Part shown: positions 12,096 through 24,027 of the stretch, in pieces
Numbering within the stretch: the first letter of the stretch is position 1
How the letters are laid out: every line of letters begins with the position of its first letter
Assembly: GCA_025738555.1 (NCBI GenBank)
Contig: JAOVFP010000013.1
Span: forward strand, 434,001-498,000
Direction: 5' to 3'
Source: Cyathus striatus
Taxonomy: Eukaryota; Basidiomycota; Agaricomycetes; Agaricales; Nidulariaceae
Length of the DNA stretch: 64,000 nt
Made by a program: the position numbers and the translations under genes
The notes under the pieces: model-generated
What the model was told of the DNA's origin: nothing
What the model saw: the letters and a program-made list of their open reading frames with translations, nothing else
Database searches by the model: none

Positions 12096-12235
12096 CCTCT
12101 GGAGACTCCATGCAGAATATGTATGGAATCTGTATAGAATGATCACCTCTAATAATAATAATAGCCACTATATAAATTCTGTATGGGTCTGTATGGATAT
12201 GTACAGACCTCTTGGGGGAGTGTAAATTACTGCAA
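12096..12235 (+). repeat. Short copy of the repeat at 15520-15740
   Basis: The stretch from catgcagaatatgtatgg to acagacctcttgggggagtg also occurs at about 15545-15730. There it has a roughly 80-bp extra block of GTAC-rich palindromic repeats. The two copies are in the same orientation, so one is an expanded or deleted version of the other. Confidence 0.85.
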
Positions 12236-13950
12236 TATTAAGAGAAATTGGAATTAATGAAGATAGCAGTACAGTAGTATTGACAGGAATAGTGTCAAGC
12301 ACCATGGATCCATTAATGGTAGGGGTAGTAGGTACACACATGCATAGACACATTACCTTACTTATATTCGAGTTTCCATTATCCTTTTATTGTCAAATTA
12401 TAGAAAACTTATTCATTTTACAAAAGTACTAGTAGCCACATGCAAATGCACTGTATGACACCATACACAGCAAGTTCATGAAACATGAATCAGCTGCTGT
12501 ACTATACACAAGATAGATATATTTTTTCTACCACCACTATGTGAACAGATCGGTCTAAGGGGATTCCTCTCTACATATAGCAAGTTAAACTGTTGCTAGA
12601 CTAAGACAGTTTGCAACAATTAATGGAATAATGCATGATACTCCAACAGAAGATATCTAAGTCAGGATTATTGAATCACACATACTTACATGATGTAAGG
12701 AATATATGGTTAAGTATATTATGATAAACACTATTCAAGATCTTCAGAGGGTAAACGTTTGATTCACAAGTACGATATCATGAAGTTGTATTTTTCCTTC
12801 TATATTAGTCTCACTGTCCTACTTACTTTTTCACTATTCCCATTATTCATGTATGGGGTGTTTTGCATTCCTAAGAGGCTATGGGTTTTAATTTGCTATG
12901 GTGCTGTAAATATTAAAGATCCTCACCCTATAGTACATGCCACTCCAAGTGCTTACACCAAGCTTACACTCCTAGCTAAGGATTTAAAGAATCACAAATA
13001 GTGCATAAGCTGCCCTATTTTATCTGCAGATATATTGAGTAAGTGTAATGCTAGCTATTAGACACTTTGAAGCAATATTAGAGCTTAGATTTGTCTTTGC
13101 AATGACACAGGAAAGGGGGAGGGCACTGCAGGTGTCACTCAGGGAGTATCTGAGTGCCGTGACACTTCTGTGACAGAAACTGACACTTTGAATTTATAAA
13201 GACATGTGAGACCATTGCAAGCTTAATAAAATGTTTTATGGGCACTTAGCAGAGGTTCTTTCTTCCAATCTGCTTCTTTAAGCTAATTGAATAAGACCCA
13301 TCGAGTGTGGACTCCTCCATGGTATATCTGTTATGTTTATTACTGCATTCCAGTGTATCCACTCAGCAAGCACAGTGTCATTTAAGATTAAGATAATCTA
13401 AGGTACTAACAGGAATCGACTTTGTTCGTGTTACAACACCTGAGTGTCAGGAAATATTTAGCGAGGATATTCTTGGGAATTTGGTGGATGGTCTTGTACA
13501 GCAAGAGCTGTATGATTTGTATGAAACTGAGTGTGAAGGATATTGTACAGCAAAGGCTGTATACAATGTCAAGTATAATGAAAGGGGATAGTACACACTA
13601 TAGACCTAATGCTATTTATAATATGTATGTTGTATAGATCAATGCTTAACTTGCTTAAGACTTGACCTATGACTGATTCTGCTTCTGTTACTGTTACTCT
13701 GACTGTGACTGTGACTTCTGACTAATACTGTGACTGTTACTGATCTGTTTACTGTTGCTGATACTGATACTATTTCTGACTGTACTGGCTGTGCTAATAA
13801 AACTGTACTAATAACTGATGACTAATGACAAATGGGTGAGACTACTGGGGGGTGGGTAGCTATCTATCTACTGCCAAACTGCCCTCCTTATATACCTTTT
13901 CCCAACCTGCTTAGTAATCCAATTCCCACTCTACCATCCTACATTGTTCT
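12236..13950. other. No gene seen; AT-rich intergenic
   Basis: Only short frames without recognisable domains occur, for example 12759-13001, which begins inside an AT-rich hydrophobic stretch. A run of ctgactgt/actgttact motifs at 13670-13830 is low complexity. I support no gene here. Confidence 0.5.
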
Positions 13951-14106
13951 CCAAAATGAGTAATGTGCAAGTGTAGATTTTAGATCTGAGGCTGTACAGG
14001 ACAATGGTATTTAAGGGTTAGTCAGCAGAGAACAATAGCTTATGTTAGAACAATGTGTAATGAATTGCATTGTTCTAAATAAAGAGTTGCATTGTTCTGG
14101 ACAAGA

Positions 14107-14293
14107 ACAATAGGTAAAGAGTACAATATAGTTCATTTATTATGAACAATAGGATTGAAAACAATGGAGTTGTATATAAATAGTTTTCTCATTGTCTTCA
14201 ACAATAGGTGAATAGTACAATGCAGTTCATTTATTATGAACAATAGGATTGAAAACAATGGAGTTGTATATAAATAGTCTCTCATTGTCTTCA
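14107..14293 (+). repeat. 94-bp tandem duplication
   Basis: Two direct copies, 14107-14200 and 14201-14293, run from acaatagg to attgtcttca with few differences. Motif acaat recurs through 13950-14330, so this may be the middle of a degenerate acaat-rich repeat. Confidence 0.85.
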
Positions 14294-14769
14294 TACAATG
14301 GATGAATAACACAATGAAAGAGTGTCATATTATCCTTTGTTAGTGCATTGTTTGTGCAAGCGATTAATTATTGATATGTGTATAATGTTTAATGGTGATT
14401 TAAAAGTTATTTGTTCATGTAAGGTATTGGTTGTTCATGTATGGTATTGGGTATATTTGATTAGTAGTGTATTGTATCATGTGATGGTGTGAAGTATTCA
14501 GTCATGTGACATTACTGTGCAATTTCTTTAATTGTGGTATACAGTGCATTTGCATGCATTATATATAATCAAAAATCATGCCTGACAATGGTCCCATGCA
14601 TATATTTATATGTGTTCATGCTGCCATGGTTGTGCATCTTAATACCAAAATTTCCTCTTGTCTGCCTAAGCCCATGTTAAGTACTATGTGTTGATTACAC
14701 CCACACACTTTCTCTCAACTTTTGTGTTGTCCCCATAAAGTCAATGAAATTGAGCTCTTTACACTTAGT

Positions 14770-15010
14770 CATGTGTTCTGTACGGATCCATGTGGAATCT
14801 GTATGGAATCTGTGCAGAATCCGTATGGAATTTTCGGAATCCATGCGGAATCTGCACAGATTTTTTTCATTTTGGCAGAGGTTTTTTTGGGTCTGTACAG
14901 ATTCCGCACAGATTCCGAAAATTCCATATGGATTATGCAGAATTCCTCGGAATTCCGCATTACAGACCTGAAAATTCTGTACAGATTCTGTACAGAATCT
15001 GTACAGAATT
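14770..15010. repeat. GTAC-rich palindromic repeat cluster
   Basis: Short units such as ctgtacagat, gaatctgtac and ggaattttcgga recur in both orientations and could form hairpins. For example tctgtacagattc appears near 14894 and 14980, and the partner cggaattttcgga near 14828. The same vocabulary returns at 15650-15715. All short frames crossing it are by-products of the repeat. Confidence 0.75.
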
Positions 15011-15049
15011 TTATTATACTTATTTCCTTGCATGTGACACTCTGCATTA

Positions 15050-15480
15050 AGCATGACACTAGGTGTTGAGTGTGATACTAGGTGTTGAGTGTGACACTAT
15101 ACATTAAATGTGACACTATAAGCGTGACACTAGGTGTTGAGTGTGATACTAGGTGTTGAGTGTGACACTATACATTAAATGTGACACTATAAGCGTGACA
15201 CTAGGTGTTGAGTGTGATACTATGTGTTGAGTGTGACACTATACATTAAATGTGACACTATGCATTAAGCGTGACACTAAGTGTTGAGTGTGATACTATA
15301 CATTAAACATGACACTATGCATTAAGTGTGATACTAAGTGTTGAGTGTGACTAAGCGTGACACTAAGTGTTGAGTGTGACACTATACATTAAGCATAACA
15401 CTATGCATTAAGTGTGATACTATGCATTGAAAATGATACTATATATTGAGTGTATTATGGATTTTGTATAGTGTGACACT
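15050..15480 (+). repeat. 19-bp minisatellite (gtgacacta / gtgttgagt units)
   Basis: Alternating near-19-bp units, gtgttgagtgtgatactag and tacattaaatgtgacacta, run for about 420 bp with a higher-order period of roughly 57 bp. Many unit differences are transitions. Confidence 0.9.
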
Positions 15481-15519
15481 TTTCACCTAGGGTTATGCTT
15501 GACATGTCTGACAAGGCAG

Positions 15520-15740
15520 CAATGCATAAATCCACACAGAATCCATGCAGAATATGTATGGAATCCATATAGAATAATCACCTCTAATAATAATACTAGC
15601 TACTATATAAATTCTGTATGGTATCTATACAGGTCTGTACAGGTCTGTATGGATCTGCACGGATCTGTACGGAATTTTCGGATTCTGTGCGGATCCGTAC
15701 AGATCTGTACAGACCTCTTGGGGGAGTGTAAATTACTGAT
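15520..15740 (+). repeat. Expanded copy of the 12096-12235 repeat
   Basis: Same ends as the copy at 12.1 kb, but with an inserted series of gtacagatctg/ggatccgtac units between tataaattctgtatgg and acagacctcttggg. Confidence 0.85.
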
Positions 15741-16232
15741 GAAATCTTAGGCTACATATTTCATGCTCTTGGCTTGGGCTTGGAGCTTGTGTCCATGCAT
15801 CTAGAGGGGTGCAGATTATGATCCAAAAATAGGCTGGCCATCTTGTGGCTATCGATTCCTGTTATTCCTGTACTCCCTATCATGCCACACCCTTGAGTTA
15901 TGGTAGAAGCCTCTCAAACTGCATTGGAGACTCGACCCCTGTTCTCACCAACAAATTCAGTGTGAACAATCTCACTGTTCCCTTCGGATCTTGTGGGTTG
16001 GTATCCCACTGCATCTCTTGGTGTGTACTCATCCTACACGACAAATTGCACCTTATCTTGACTTCTTGACATCCCTTTACCACCACTGTTGCCTTCAAAC
16101 TTCATCCTTCATCCTCTTTATTATTTCTACCTTTCAAGATGCAAACCATATTTAAACCTCTGCACACCTTGACATCTTCCTCATGGCCATAAAAAGTGAA
16201 ACTAGCCATTAGTAGACACACCCCTGTCTTTT
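15741..16232. other. No gene seen upstream of the MYND relic
   Basis: No clear exon could be joined to the MYND fragment that follows. The missing 5' part of that gene may be here but decayed beyond reading. Confidence 0.4.
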
Positions 16233-16263
16233 TTGTTTATTGCGAGAGAGTTAACTTACCAGA

Positions 16264-16605
16264 GGAAGATGCATATAAAACATGTTCAGGGTGCATGGCT
16301 GTTCGATATTGCATATGTTGTATGTCATGCAATAGGATTTTCTGCTTATTGGACAATACAGAGTAAGGAACACCAAGCTACTCATTGGCCAGCACATAAG
16401 GCCATATGTCGAAGTCAGACAGCTCTTTTGGCTACATCGATTTCCTCTCCCCACACTTCTGAATCTGGCACTAAGTTATCAGAAAACAGCCAGACACCTT
16501 TCCCAATGATTCCACAATGCACCCAAATAGAAGATTTTGTGAGACTGCACCATTACATCCTCAGTCAAATAACAAATAAGGCTGGCTGTTGCCGGCAAAG
16601 CCCAC
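16264..16605 (+). pseudogene. MYND zinc-finger gene relic with a lost splice site
   Basis: Before 16312 the frame reads EEDAYKTCSGCMAVRYC, and from 16362 it continues SKEHQATHWPAHKAIC. Together these match the MYND pattern (CxxC, YCSKE, then HW, H and C). Between them lie 49 nt (16313-16361) ending in acag that look exactly like an intron, except that the donor reads atatgt instead of gtatgt. Because the preceding base is C, a CpG to CpA change explains the loss. The frame stays open to about 16605 (SQTALLATS..., EDFVRLHHY). There is no usable 5' part, and the 3' end runs into a T tract and a SINE. MYND domains bind proline-rich partners; the gene's role is unknown. Confidence 0.6.
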
Positions 16606-16767
16606 TAACTATGATAATTTTTTTTTTTTTTTTGAAAAGACCAATATTATACAAGCAATAAGTAAGGTAAGTTACAAAGTAAAAATAAAAAAGCATAAAA
16701 GACACAAATCAAAGTGGAACAACTGGAGGGAAGATTTGACATGCACAAGGTGGGTAACAAAGAGTTT

Positions 16768-17536
16768 TTTTTGGGGTGTGATGGCTCAGTGGTCTCCATC
16801 ATGCATGCCTGCCATTGCACCCCCGGCAGGCAGGGGACCGGAATTCCCCACTTGAGCACAAACCCCTTGGTTCAATCCATGCCCTGGTGATATATTTTCA
16901 CTCCCTACAATTTCACCTTCTGACTACACTGATTACATCATCTGACATGTCACATGTTACTCAGAACTTTCAATCACAGCATCCAACTACCTACCAAACA
17001 ACCAACAACAGCATCTGGAATGCTGAGAGTCCAGGCAAAATCAAAAATTCTTGTAGCTCCATTCCAGAGCCAGGCTTGCGGCCGGATTGGGTACCCGGTG
17101 ACATGCCACCCAGAGTTGTGACCTGAAAAAATGGCTGAGGGTGCGAGCAAGGGAAAAATTGGCCTCTGCCAAAGATTAGCCACTGTGGCTCAGGAATAGT
17201 GCCAGAGTGAGCCTGAGTAGAATGTGGCAGGCAGATGGGAAAGTGATTTGATTGGGGCAGGGATTCGGAATGTGAATGTGGCCAGGCATGGTGTAGGATT
17301 GACGCATTCAGCCACCTCCCTGGTTTACCTGGGTAGGAACGAGCTTGGTTACACACACTCCTGGCCCTCTTACGAGGTGCACCGAGTTACTATATAATTG
17401 ATGCCTTACTTACAAGACAATTAGGCCCTACAATCAAAACACCGCAGTATTACATTACATATGTAGACGTTACAGTATCGTGACATACCTTACCAGGTGA
17501 CTGATATAAAATGAAAGGATTTCAAAAAAAAAAAAA
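16768..17536 (+). mobile_element. tRNA-derived SINE with A tail and target duplication
   Basis: The duplication aacaaagagttt flanks the unit (16756-16767 and 17537-17548), and the right end has a run of about 15 A. The head holds Pol III promoter-like boxes: tggctcagtgg (A box, about 16782) and ggttcaatcc (B box, about 16870). They are about 90 bp apart with a GC-rich hairpin between, as in class II (Leu/Ser) tRNAs with a long variable arm. The rest, about 650 bp, is an unrelated body without coding capacity. It inserted next to the MYND relic. Confidence 0.75.
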
Positions 17537-17634
17537 AACAAAGAGTTTACAAAAGCCATAGGTAGGGACCTAGGGTAAGCTACAAAGTCACAAAAGATAA
17601 AAGGAAAAACCCCTATAATACAACTGCAACAAAG

Positions 17635-18116
17635 TGTTACAATTTTCTTTACTTTTTCTATTTACATATGTTTTCTTTACATTTCGATGACTTGTTTGGT
17701 ATCACCTTCAATACCAAACACATTACTTCTTTACTTACATGATTGTCATCTTATTCTTGACTCATCTTGAGTCATTTACTTTACTTAGTATACCTTTCTT
17801 TCTTCTTACTGTGCCACAGTAATGCACAGTCAATGCACAGCATCTTGACTTATTTAGTTACATTTCTACTTATTATTAGTACGAGCTCATTTGTATTTAA
17901 ACAGTAGTAACTTGGGCTGTAGAGCTCAAGCTTCAGCTTAAATCAAACTAGCTTTACTTTGATTCATTCACTTCGCTCATACTTAAGTCTAATCAACTTA
18001 GGAGCTTGTGAATAGAGACTTGAACTTGATACTGATATACTAGTTCTTTGAACTCGTAAATCACATAACTATCAGACTTGTACGATAAACATCCCAACCA
18101 GAACTTTATCATAACA
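17635..18116 (+). repeat. Left LTR (482 bp)
   Basis: Starts tgttacaattttc and ends tttatcataaca. It contains promoter-like AT-rich sequence and a ttgggctgtagagctc block. Compared with the right LTR there are about 19 differences and no indels, all transitions. Confidence 0.95.
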
Positions 18117-18181
18117 AAAGCTGAAGCTTGCCGACTGCTTGCACTACCCAGTGCAGCACCCCAACACATTGAACAGAAACA

Positions 18182-18799
18182 ATGACAACTCCTTGGAGAT
18201 TCAAAGCTCCAGAGAGTTCTGACTCAGAAGGCGAAGAGAAACCAAGGTCCCAACCAGAAGGACTTGTACAGACCTCGCCACAAGAGGGAGGAAGCTTAAA
18301 CCCATTTGCATCTATCACTAGCTCGAGCAAACCCATCGGGAAACAAGTAGTAGATACCACAACTTCGAAACCCACACTATCACGAATTCCCACACCCAGA
18401 CAGTTCTTTTCAAAGGAACTGACCCCGATGCAAAAAAACCCTACCCAACAAATCCCAGAAACTTTACTAGCCCAAGAACTAGTTGAACATCTAAAGAAGA
18501 ACCAACTGCCTGATAACAACGAATACATCACAGCAGACAAAGGATATCCCCCACTTCCTATATCAACAACACCCTCCACAATTTGCTTTATCTGCAGAAC
18601 CAAAGGACACATGGCTCAGCAATGCCAAAACCGAAACAAAGGAGAAACCACTCCTCGCACCAACAAGAATAACAATCCTTTCATCAAAAAAATGACCGGG
18701 AAGGACCTTGCTGAAGAAATGAGGCTCCAAGTTGCAGAACTCCCAGGAGCCGAACAAGTTGAATACTTTGAAAGTATTAACAAGATGGGTTTTCAATAA
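18182..18799 (+). CDS. Small Gag-like protein with one zinc knuckle
   Basis: The frame gives 205 residues. A charged, Ser/Pro/Gln-rich N-terminal part leads to one CCHC knuckle, CFICRTKGHMAQQC (about residues 137-150), then a basic tail. The zinc knuckle binds the element RNA in retrotransposons. At 205 residues it is short for a Ty3 Gag, and I see no clear capsid domain, so the capsid part is either missing, highly diverged or encoded elsewhere. It starts 66 bp after the LTR; pol follows in another frame directly after the stop, which suggests frameshifting in the ancestor. It is the only long open frame of the element. Confidence 0.75.
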   Translation: MTTPWRFKAPESSDSEGEEKPRSQPEGLVQTSPQEGGSLNPFASITSSSKPIGKQVVDTTTSKPTLSRIPTPRQFFSKELTPMQKNPTQQIPETLLAQELVEHLKKNQLPDNNEYITADKGYPPLPISTTPSTICFICRTKGHMAQQCQNRNKGETTPRTNKNNNPFIKKMTGKDLAEEMRLQVAELPGAEQVEYFESINKMGFQ

Positions 18800-18802
18800 G
18801 GA

Positions 18803-21800
18803 GGACTATTAATCCCACTGTAGGGCCTCCTATTCTACTTTCCAATGTAATTATAGCTGATATTGAATGAAATACTATGCAAGTTCCTGTTACATTAGAA
18901 AATGTGGGATCAGTTCCAGCCTTGATCGACTCAGGGACTGGAGGAAATTTCATGAGTTGAGCAACTGCAAAGAAATTTAACCTTACTCCGCAACCTTTGG
19001 AAAAATTAACACCAGTATACAACACAGATGGAACCCTCAACAAAAAAGGATATATTTCACACTATGTCGATGACAAAGTAAAAGTAGGAACAGCTACTAT
19101 TCCTACTCGATTTTACCTTTCTGGATTAGGAAATGAATCAATTATCATGGGCTACCCCTTCCTGGAACAAACTAATCCCCAAATAAACTGGAAGGAAGGA
19201 ACCTTAAAAATTGATCAAATACAGCTAGACAGACAATTCAACCAAAGATTCACACAATCTATGTCAATCGCTCGAATAAAATTAATGAAACCCATTCTGA
19301 AAACTAAATGATCAGGACCACCAGCCTCTATTGAAGAAATACCTGATGAATCAGAGAAAGAGCAAATGGAAATGCTCCCTCAAGATTACAGGTATTCTCT
19401 CGAGGATACAAGAATCCCCAATGAGAAGATGATAGAAATCCCAGATTTACCATTACAGGACAACTGGAATCCAATTGAAATATATTGGATGCAAATAAAT
19501 GACGCCAAGGATGAAGATCTCGAAGAAATGACTGCTGAAAGCATTCACTTATGAACCTTCTTAACAGAAATTGAAGATCCTCTTCTTACAGAACATGGAC
19601 TAGGCACATCTTATGAAATGAAGGAACCATTTTTTGAAAAACATGGAATCCCTATCAGAGTAAAACAGACAATTTCACAACAGCTATCCTATGAACCCGA
19701 AAAAGTCAAGAGAACTTTTGAACAGATGGTACCAGAACATCTTTGGGATTACAAGGACATTTTCGACAAGGACACCTCAGAAGAATTCCCACCTTCACGA
19801 CCATGGGATCACCACATTTGGATGAAGGAAGACTTCTCACCCCAAAAAAGTAGGGTATATCCTCTCAGTACATGGGAAGAAAAGGCAATGAATGAATTCA
19901 TTGACGACAACCTCCAGAAAGGATATATCGAAGAAGTGCTACCAGATTCAACTGATGCCGAAAATACAGTGGGATTCTTCTTTGTAGGAAAAAAGGATAC
20001 TGAAGATATGCGACCATGCCAAGACTATCAATACTTAAACAATGGAACCATCAAAGACAGGTATCCCTTACCTCACATAAAACAACTTATGGAGGACCTT
20101 AAAGGCGCCGATCTTTTTACAAAGATGGACCTCTGAGGAGCATACAACAAAGTACAAATCATACCAGAAGACAGATCAAAAGCCACTTTTGTCACTAAAA
20201 GAGGCATTTTTAGACCCACTGTTATGTTTTTTGGACTTTGCAACTCACCAGCAACCTTTATGCGAATGATTAATCATCTTCTAGAAGACTACATTGCAAA
20301 GGGACTCATTCGAGTATACCTAGATGACATTCTTATTTTCACAAAGAATGACCTGGAATTACATTGGCAGATCACAAGGGAAATTCTTCAAATATTACGA
20401 GATAATGGCCTATTCACAAAACCAGAAAAATGTTCTTTTGAAGTAACAGAAGTTGACTACCTGGGAATGATCATCAGACCAAACAACATCACAATGGATC
20501 CCAAGAAACTCGCTGGAATCTCTGATTGGCCTGCCCCCACTAAAGTTAAGGAAGTCCAATCATTTGCAGGATTCTGTAACTTCTACCACCAATTTATCCC
20601 TTGCTACAGCAAAAGAATAGAACCTATTCTCAAGCTAACCAGGAACACCGAACTATGGAATTGAGGCACAGAACAACAACTTGCTTTTGACGATCTAAAA
20701 GGAGCTTTCTTAAAAGAACCAATTCTCAGGATACCAGATCCTGAGAAACCTTTTACTATGTTGGTCGACATGTCTGATTATGCAACTGGGGCCGTCCTTA
20801 AACAAGAAGATGAAAACGGATTTTGGAAACCATGTGGATATATATCTCACATGTTTATGGCAACTGAACAAAATTATCAAATTTACAACAAAGAACTTTA
20901 TGCAATTGTTCATGGATTTAAGGCATGGTGACACCTACTGGAAGGACACCCAAACAAAATAGTTGTCTTTTCAGACCATGAAAATCTGAAATACTATCGA
21001 GAACCCCAAAAGGTTACCAGAAGACAAGCACGATGGTCCCTCTTCCTTTCAGATTTCGATATTAACATGCAACACATTCAAGGAAAGAAGAACCTCAAAG
21101 CCGACATGATCTCACAATGACCTGATCTTACCCGATCATTGGTTCATTAACACTCTAGATACGGAACACGACAACTGGTTTGCTAACATTTCAGATGCAG
21201 ACTTACACCTCAGGTTGATATCCATGGAACTTCAAGACTTAGTTGTCAACCAAACTGAAAAGGACATCTTGGCCCAAAAAATAATCACAGCTATTGAAGC
21301 TAAAGACATTCCTCCTATTTGCTCCTCTCTGGATGATTGGAGAATTGAAAGTGGACTAATTCTCTTTAGAGATCGAGTATATGTCCCTGAAGAAAGAATT
21401 ATGACGAAGCATTGTAGCACTCAAACATGACAGCCTACCTGCTGGACACCATGGACACAGTTCAATGGAAAAAGAAGTCAAAAAGGAATACTGGTGGCCT
21501 GAGATGGGAATTTTTGTCAAACAATATGTCACCAGATGCACCACCTGTCAACAAATGGCATATGATCAAAGGCCAAAACCACCAGTTAACCTGATCCCTA
21601 TCCCAGAACCTACTCAACCTTTTTCTCAAGTATCTATGGATTTTATTACAGACCTACCTAAATCCGAGGGATTTGATGCAATCATGGTCGTGGTCGACCA
21701 TGGGTCTACTAAGGGGGTAATTTTCGAACCTTGCATCATGAAAGGACTTAATGCGGAAAGAACGGCAACCTTAATTCAGAAAACACTCTATAGACAGTAC

Positions 21801-22697
21801 AGCCTTCCCAATGCAATTATTTCTGACCAAGATACAAGATTCGTAGCAGAGGTATTCCAAGCAATACTTCACTTCCATAAAATCAAATAGAAAGGTTCCA
21901 CTGCCTATCACCCTCAAACAGACAGTCAAACTGAAAGGATGAATCAAGAAATCGAGACCTATCTTCGATGTTTCTGCAGCTCTAGACAACACGAATGGGC
22001 AAATCACATTCCAGAAGCAGAAATGGCATGAAATTCTCAGGTCAATTTGGTCACACAAAGATCCCCTTTCTATCTATTGCATGGATACGAACCAATCACC
22101 ACTCCCACTGTGAGAGACTCCACTTATGTAAAGGAAGCAGAGATCAGGATAGACGATATGGCCAAAGCTAGAAAAGAAGCACAAGCCCTTATCCAAATCT
22201 CCCAACAGAAAACTTGTGAAGCACAAAGACGAGGATTCACAAAATATGAAGTTGGAGACATGGTTTGGCTTGACACCAAAAACCTATCTATCTCTTACCC
22301 CTCTAGAAAGATGGCACCACGACGAGAAGGACCTTTCAAGATTATTGAAAAACTGGCACCCTATACATATAAATTGGAACTCCCAGAACAGTGGACCATT
22401 CACCCCATCTTTAACATTGTCCTTCTCATGCCATATGTCGAAACCTCTGTCCATGGGAAAAACTTCTTGGAACCACCCCCAGACTTGATTGAAGCCAAAC
22501 CTGAATGGGAAATCAAAGCAATTGTTGGTCACAAGATGCCAAAGAAACGAAAAAACCAACACACAGAACCAGTCACGTGGTACAGAATATGATGGAAGGG
22601 ATACTCATTGGCAAAAGATGAATGGGTACATGAAGAATACTTGAATAATGCTCAAGAACTACTGGAAGACTATAAAAAGAAGGCTAGTCTAAACTGA
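18803..22697 (+). pseudogene. Chromovirus pol (PR-RT-RH-IN-chromodomain), broken
   Basis: Domains in order: aspartic protease (ALIDSGTGGNF, about 18922); reverse transcriptase (FFGLCNSPATF, about 20228, and catalytic VYLDDILIF, about 20311); RNase H (TMLVDMSDYATGAVL, about 20757); integrase zinc finger and core (CTTCQQM, about 21540; MDFITDLP; STAYHPQTDSQTER, about 21898); then a C-terminal chromodomain (PEWEIKAIVGHK to WKGYS and EWVHEEY, about 22500-22660). The frame is cut by at least nine stops, nearly all TGA. Several lie where the family has Arg (MDL-stop-GAYN, KAW-stop-HLLEG, ISQ-stop-PDL), as expected from CGA to TGA, and others where Trp is usual. A frame change occurs near 21120. Not functional. 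Confidence 0.92.
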
Positions 22698-22752
22698 ACC
22701 AACAGTTTACTACAAACTACCAACGATTAACCAGTCATAACAAATTTTTACA

Positions 22753-24015
22753 ATGTCTTCCAACAATGTCTCCTCTTCCACTGGCTCCCTCCCTTCTACT
22801 GAAAATGCTCGCCCAACCCTCATCCATTCTACCAAACCACTCATACTTCCCTCCATCATTGCCAACATCAACTACTGACACTCACTACTTGAACGACCTA
22901 CTGCACCCCTTGAACTCATTAATGAATACCGCAATGCCTTGCAAAACATACCTGATCATCAGCTGACTTCCACTTGAAACTTCCTCTCCAATTTGCCAAA
23001 CAGGAATGCTCTAGTCACCCAGTTTGATATCTTCAGAGAAGTGATAGAGATGGAGAACACTTGCAGAAGGAATCAGGTCAATGCCATTCAGGGGATGTTT
23101 GATGCAGGATTGCATTGTGCTACCAAAGTAGCACAGTTTTTAGATGCACTGGGTACCTCCAGTCCTTCCCTTGCACATCAACGACTCGCACTAATCCATT
23201 GAAGCAACCCCTCTGACAATAGCAGCAGTGAGAGAGCCGAGAACGATAAGTCAAATGACAAACTTGGAGTCCATTGTATTAGAGGCAGTTTCTACCTCCA
23301 TCCACAATCTCACTCTCTCCAAGAATGTACCACTCCCAAACAGTACAGAGACATCCGAACCCGAAGCTCCATCACAACCAGCAACTCCTTGGTGCCCTAT
23401 TTCGCCACCACCAGCAACACTCTACCCGACGAGTGCCCTCCCATCCAGAAGCCCGTCTCCAACCCCAATTAACATTGTTTCCTCTGTGGCAGTACAACAC
23501 ATGTTAAGAAGGACTGCCCAGACTATCAGTGCAACCGCTGTTATTGAAACACCCCCGGGCACACCGCCCCTTCTTGTCCCCATCACTTCACTCCATGATG
23601 ACCACACCCCCCCACAAAGAGACACGCCCTTACCACCATATACTCCCGAATGAAGGAGCACGTGGAGGCAGATTCTAGGTCCATCAGCCCAGATCCCTGC
23701 AGAAGGGATGGCTGTGCCACACACTACAAGGGGTTTTGCTACACAGAACGACAGAGCAAGATCACAGGGCAGGGGGAGTCAAAGGATGGGAAGGGGTTCC
23801 ATTCCCACAGGGAGGAATGACAGGAGAGAGAGAGAGGCAGGAGGGTCAAATCAGAGAAGTTCTACTTCTGTGGAATTCGACCCAATGGTAAGTCGGGAGA
23901 ACAGGCATGGCAGGAACACCTCCTCAAGATGGAGGATCCAGACGACTACAACATCCTCAGGGACTTCTATCCAGGCGACTGATATTAGTGAAGTTACAGT
24001 GAACTTCACCCTTTA
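22753..24015 (+). pseudogene. Extra chromovirus frame downstream of pol, with zinc knuckles
   Basis: From the ATG at 22753 one frame can be followed through several TGA or TAA stops for about 400 codons. It begins with a Ser/Thr-rich part, then a helical-looking stretch (about 22995-23200, RNALVTQFDIFREVIEM). At 23482-23525 comes a perfect CCHC knuckle, CFLCGSTTHVKKDC, followed by a second cysteine cluster (CNRCY then GHTAPSC). The C-terminal part is charged. It lies between pol and the polypurine tract, where an env gene would be, but nothing env-like (signal peptide, membrane anchor) is seen. Zinc knuckles suggest a nucleic-acid-binding or Gag-like role. I do not recognise the family. Confidence 0.55.
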
Positions 24016-24027
24016 ATGAGGGGATAA
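24015..24027 (+). promoter_or_regulatory. Polypurine tract of the chromovirus
   Basis: aatgaggggataa directly precedes the right LTR. In LTR retrotransposons this purine run primes second-strand synthesis. Confidence 0.75.

Noticed and set aside
22753..24015. Downstream chromovirus frame as an envelope gene
   Set aside because: No signal peptide, membrane segment or cleavage site; zinc knuckles point to nucleic-acid binding.
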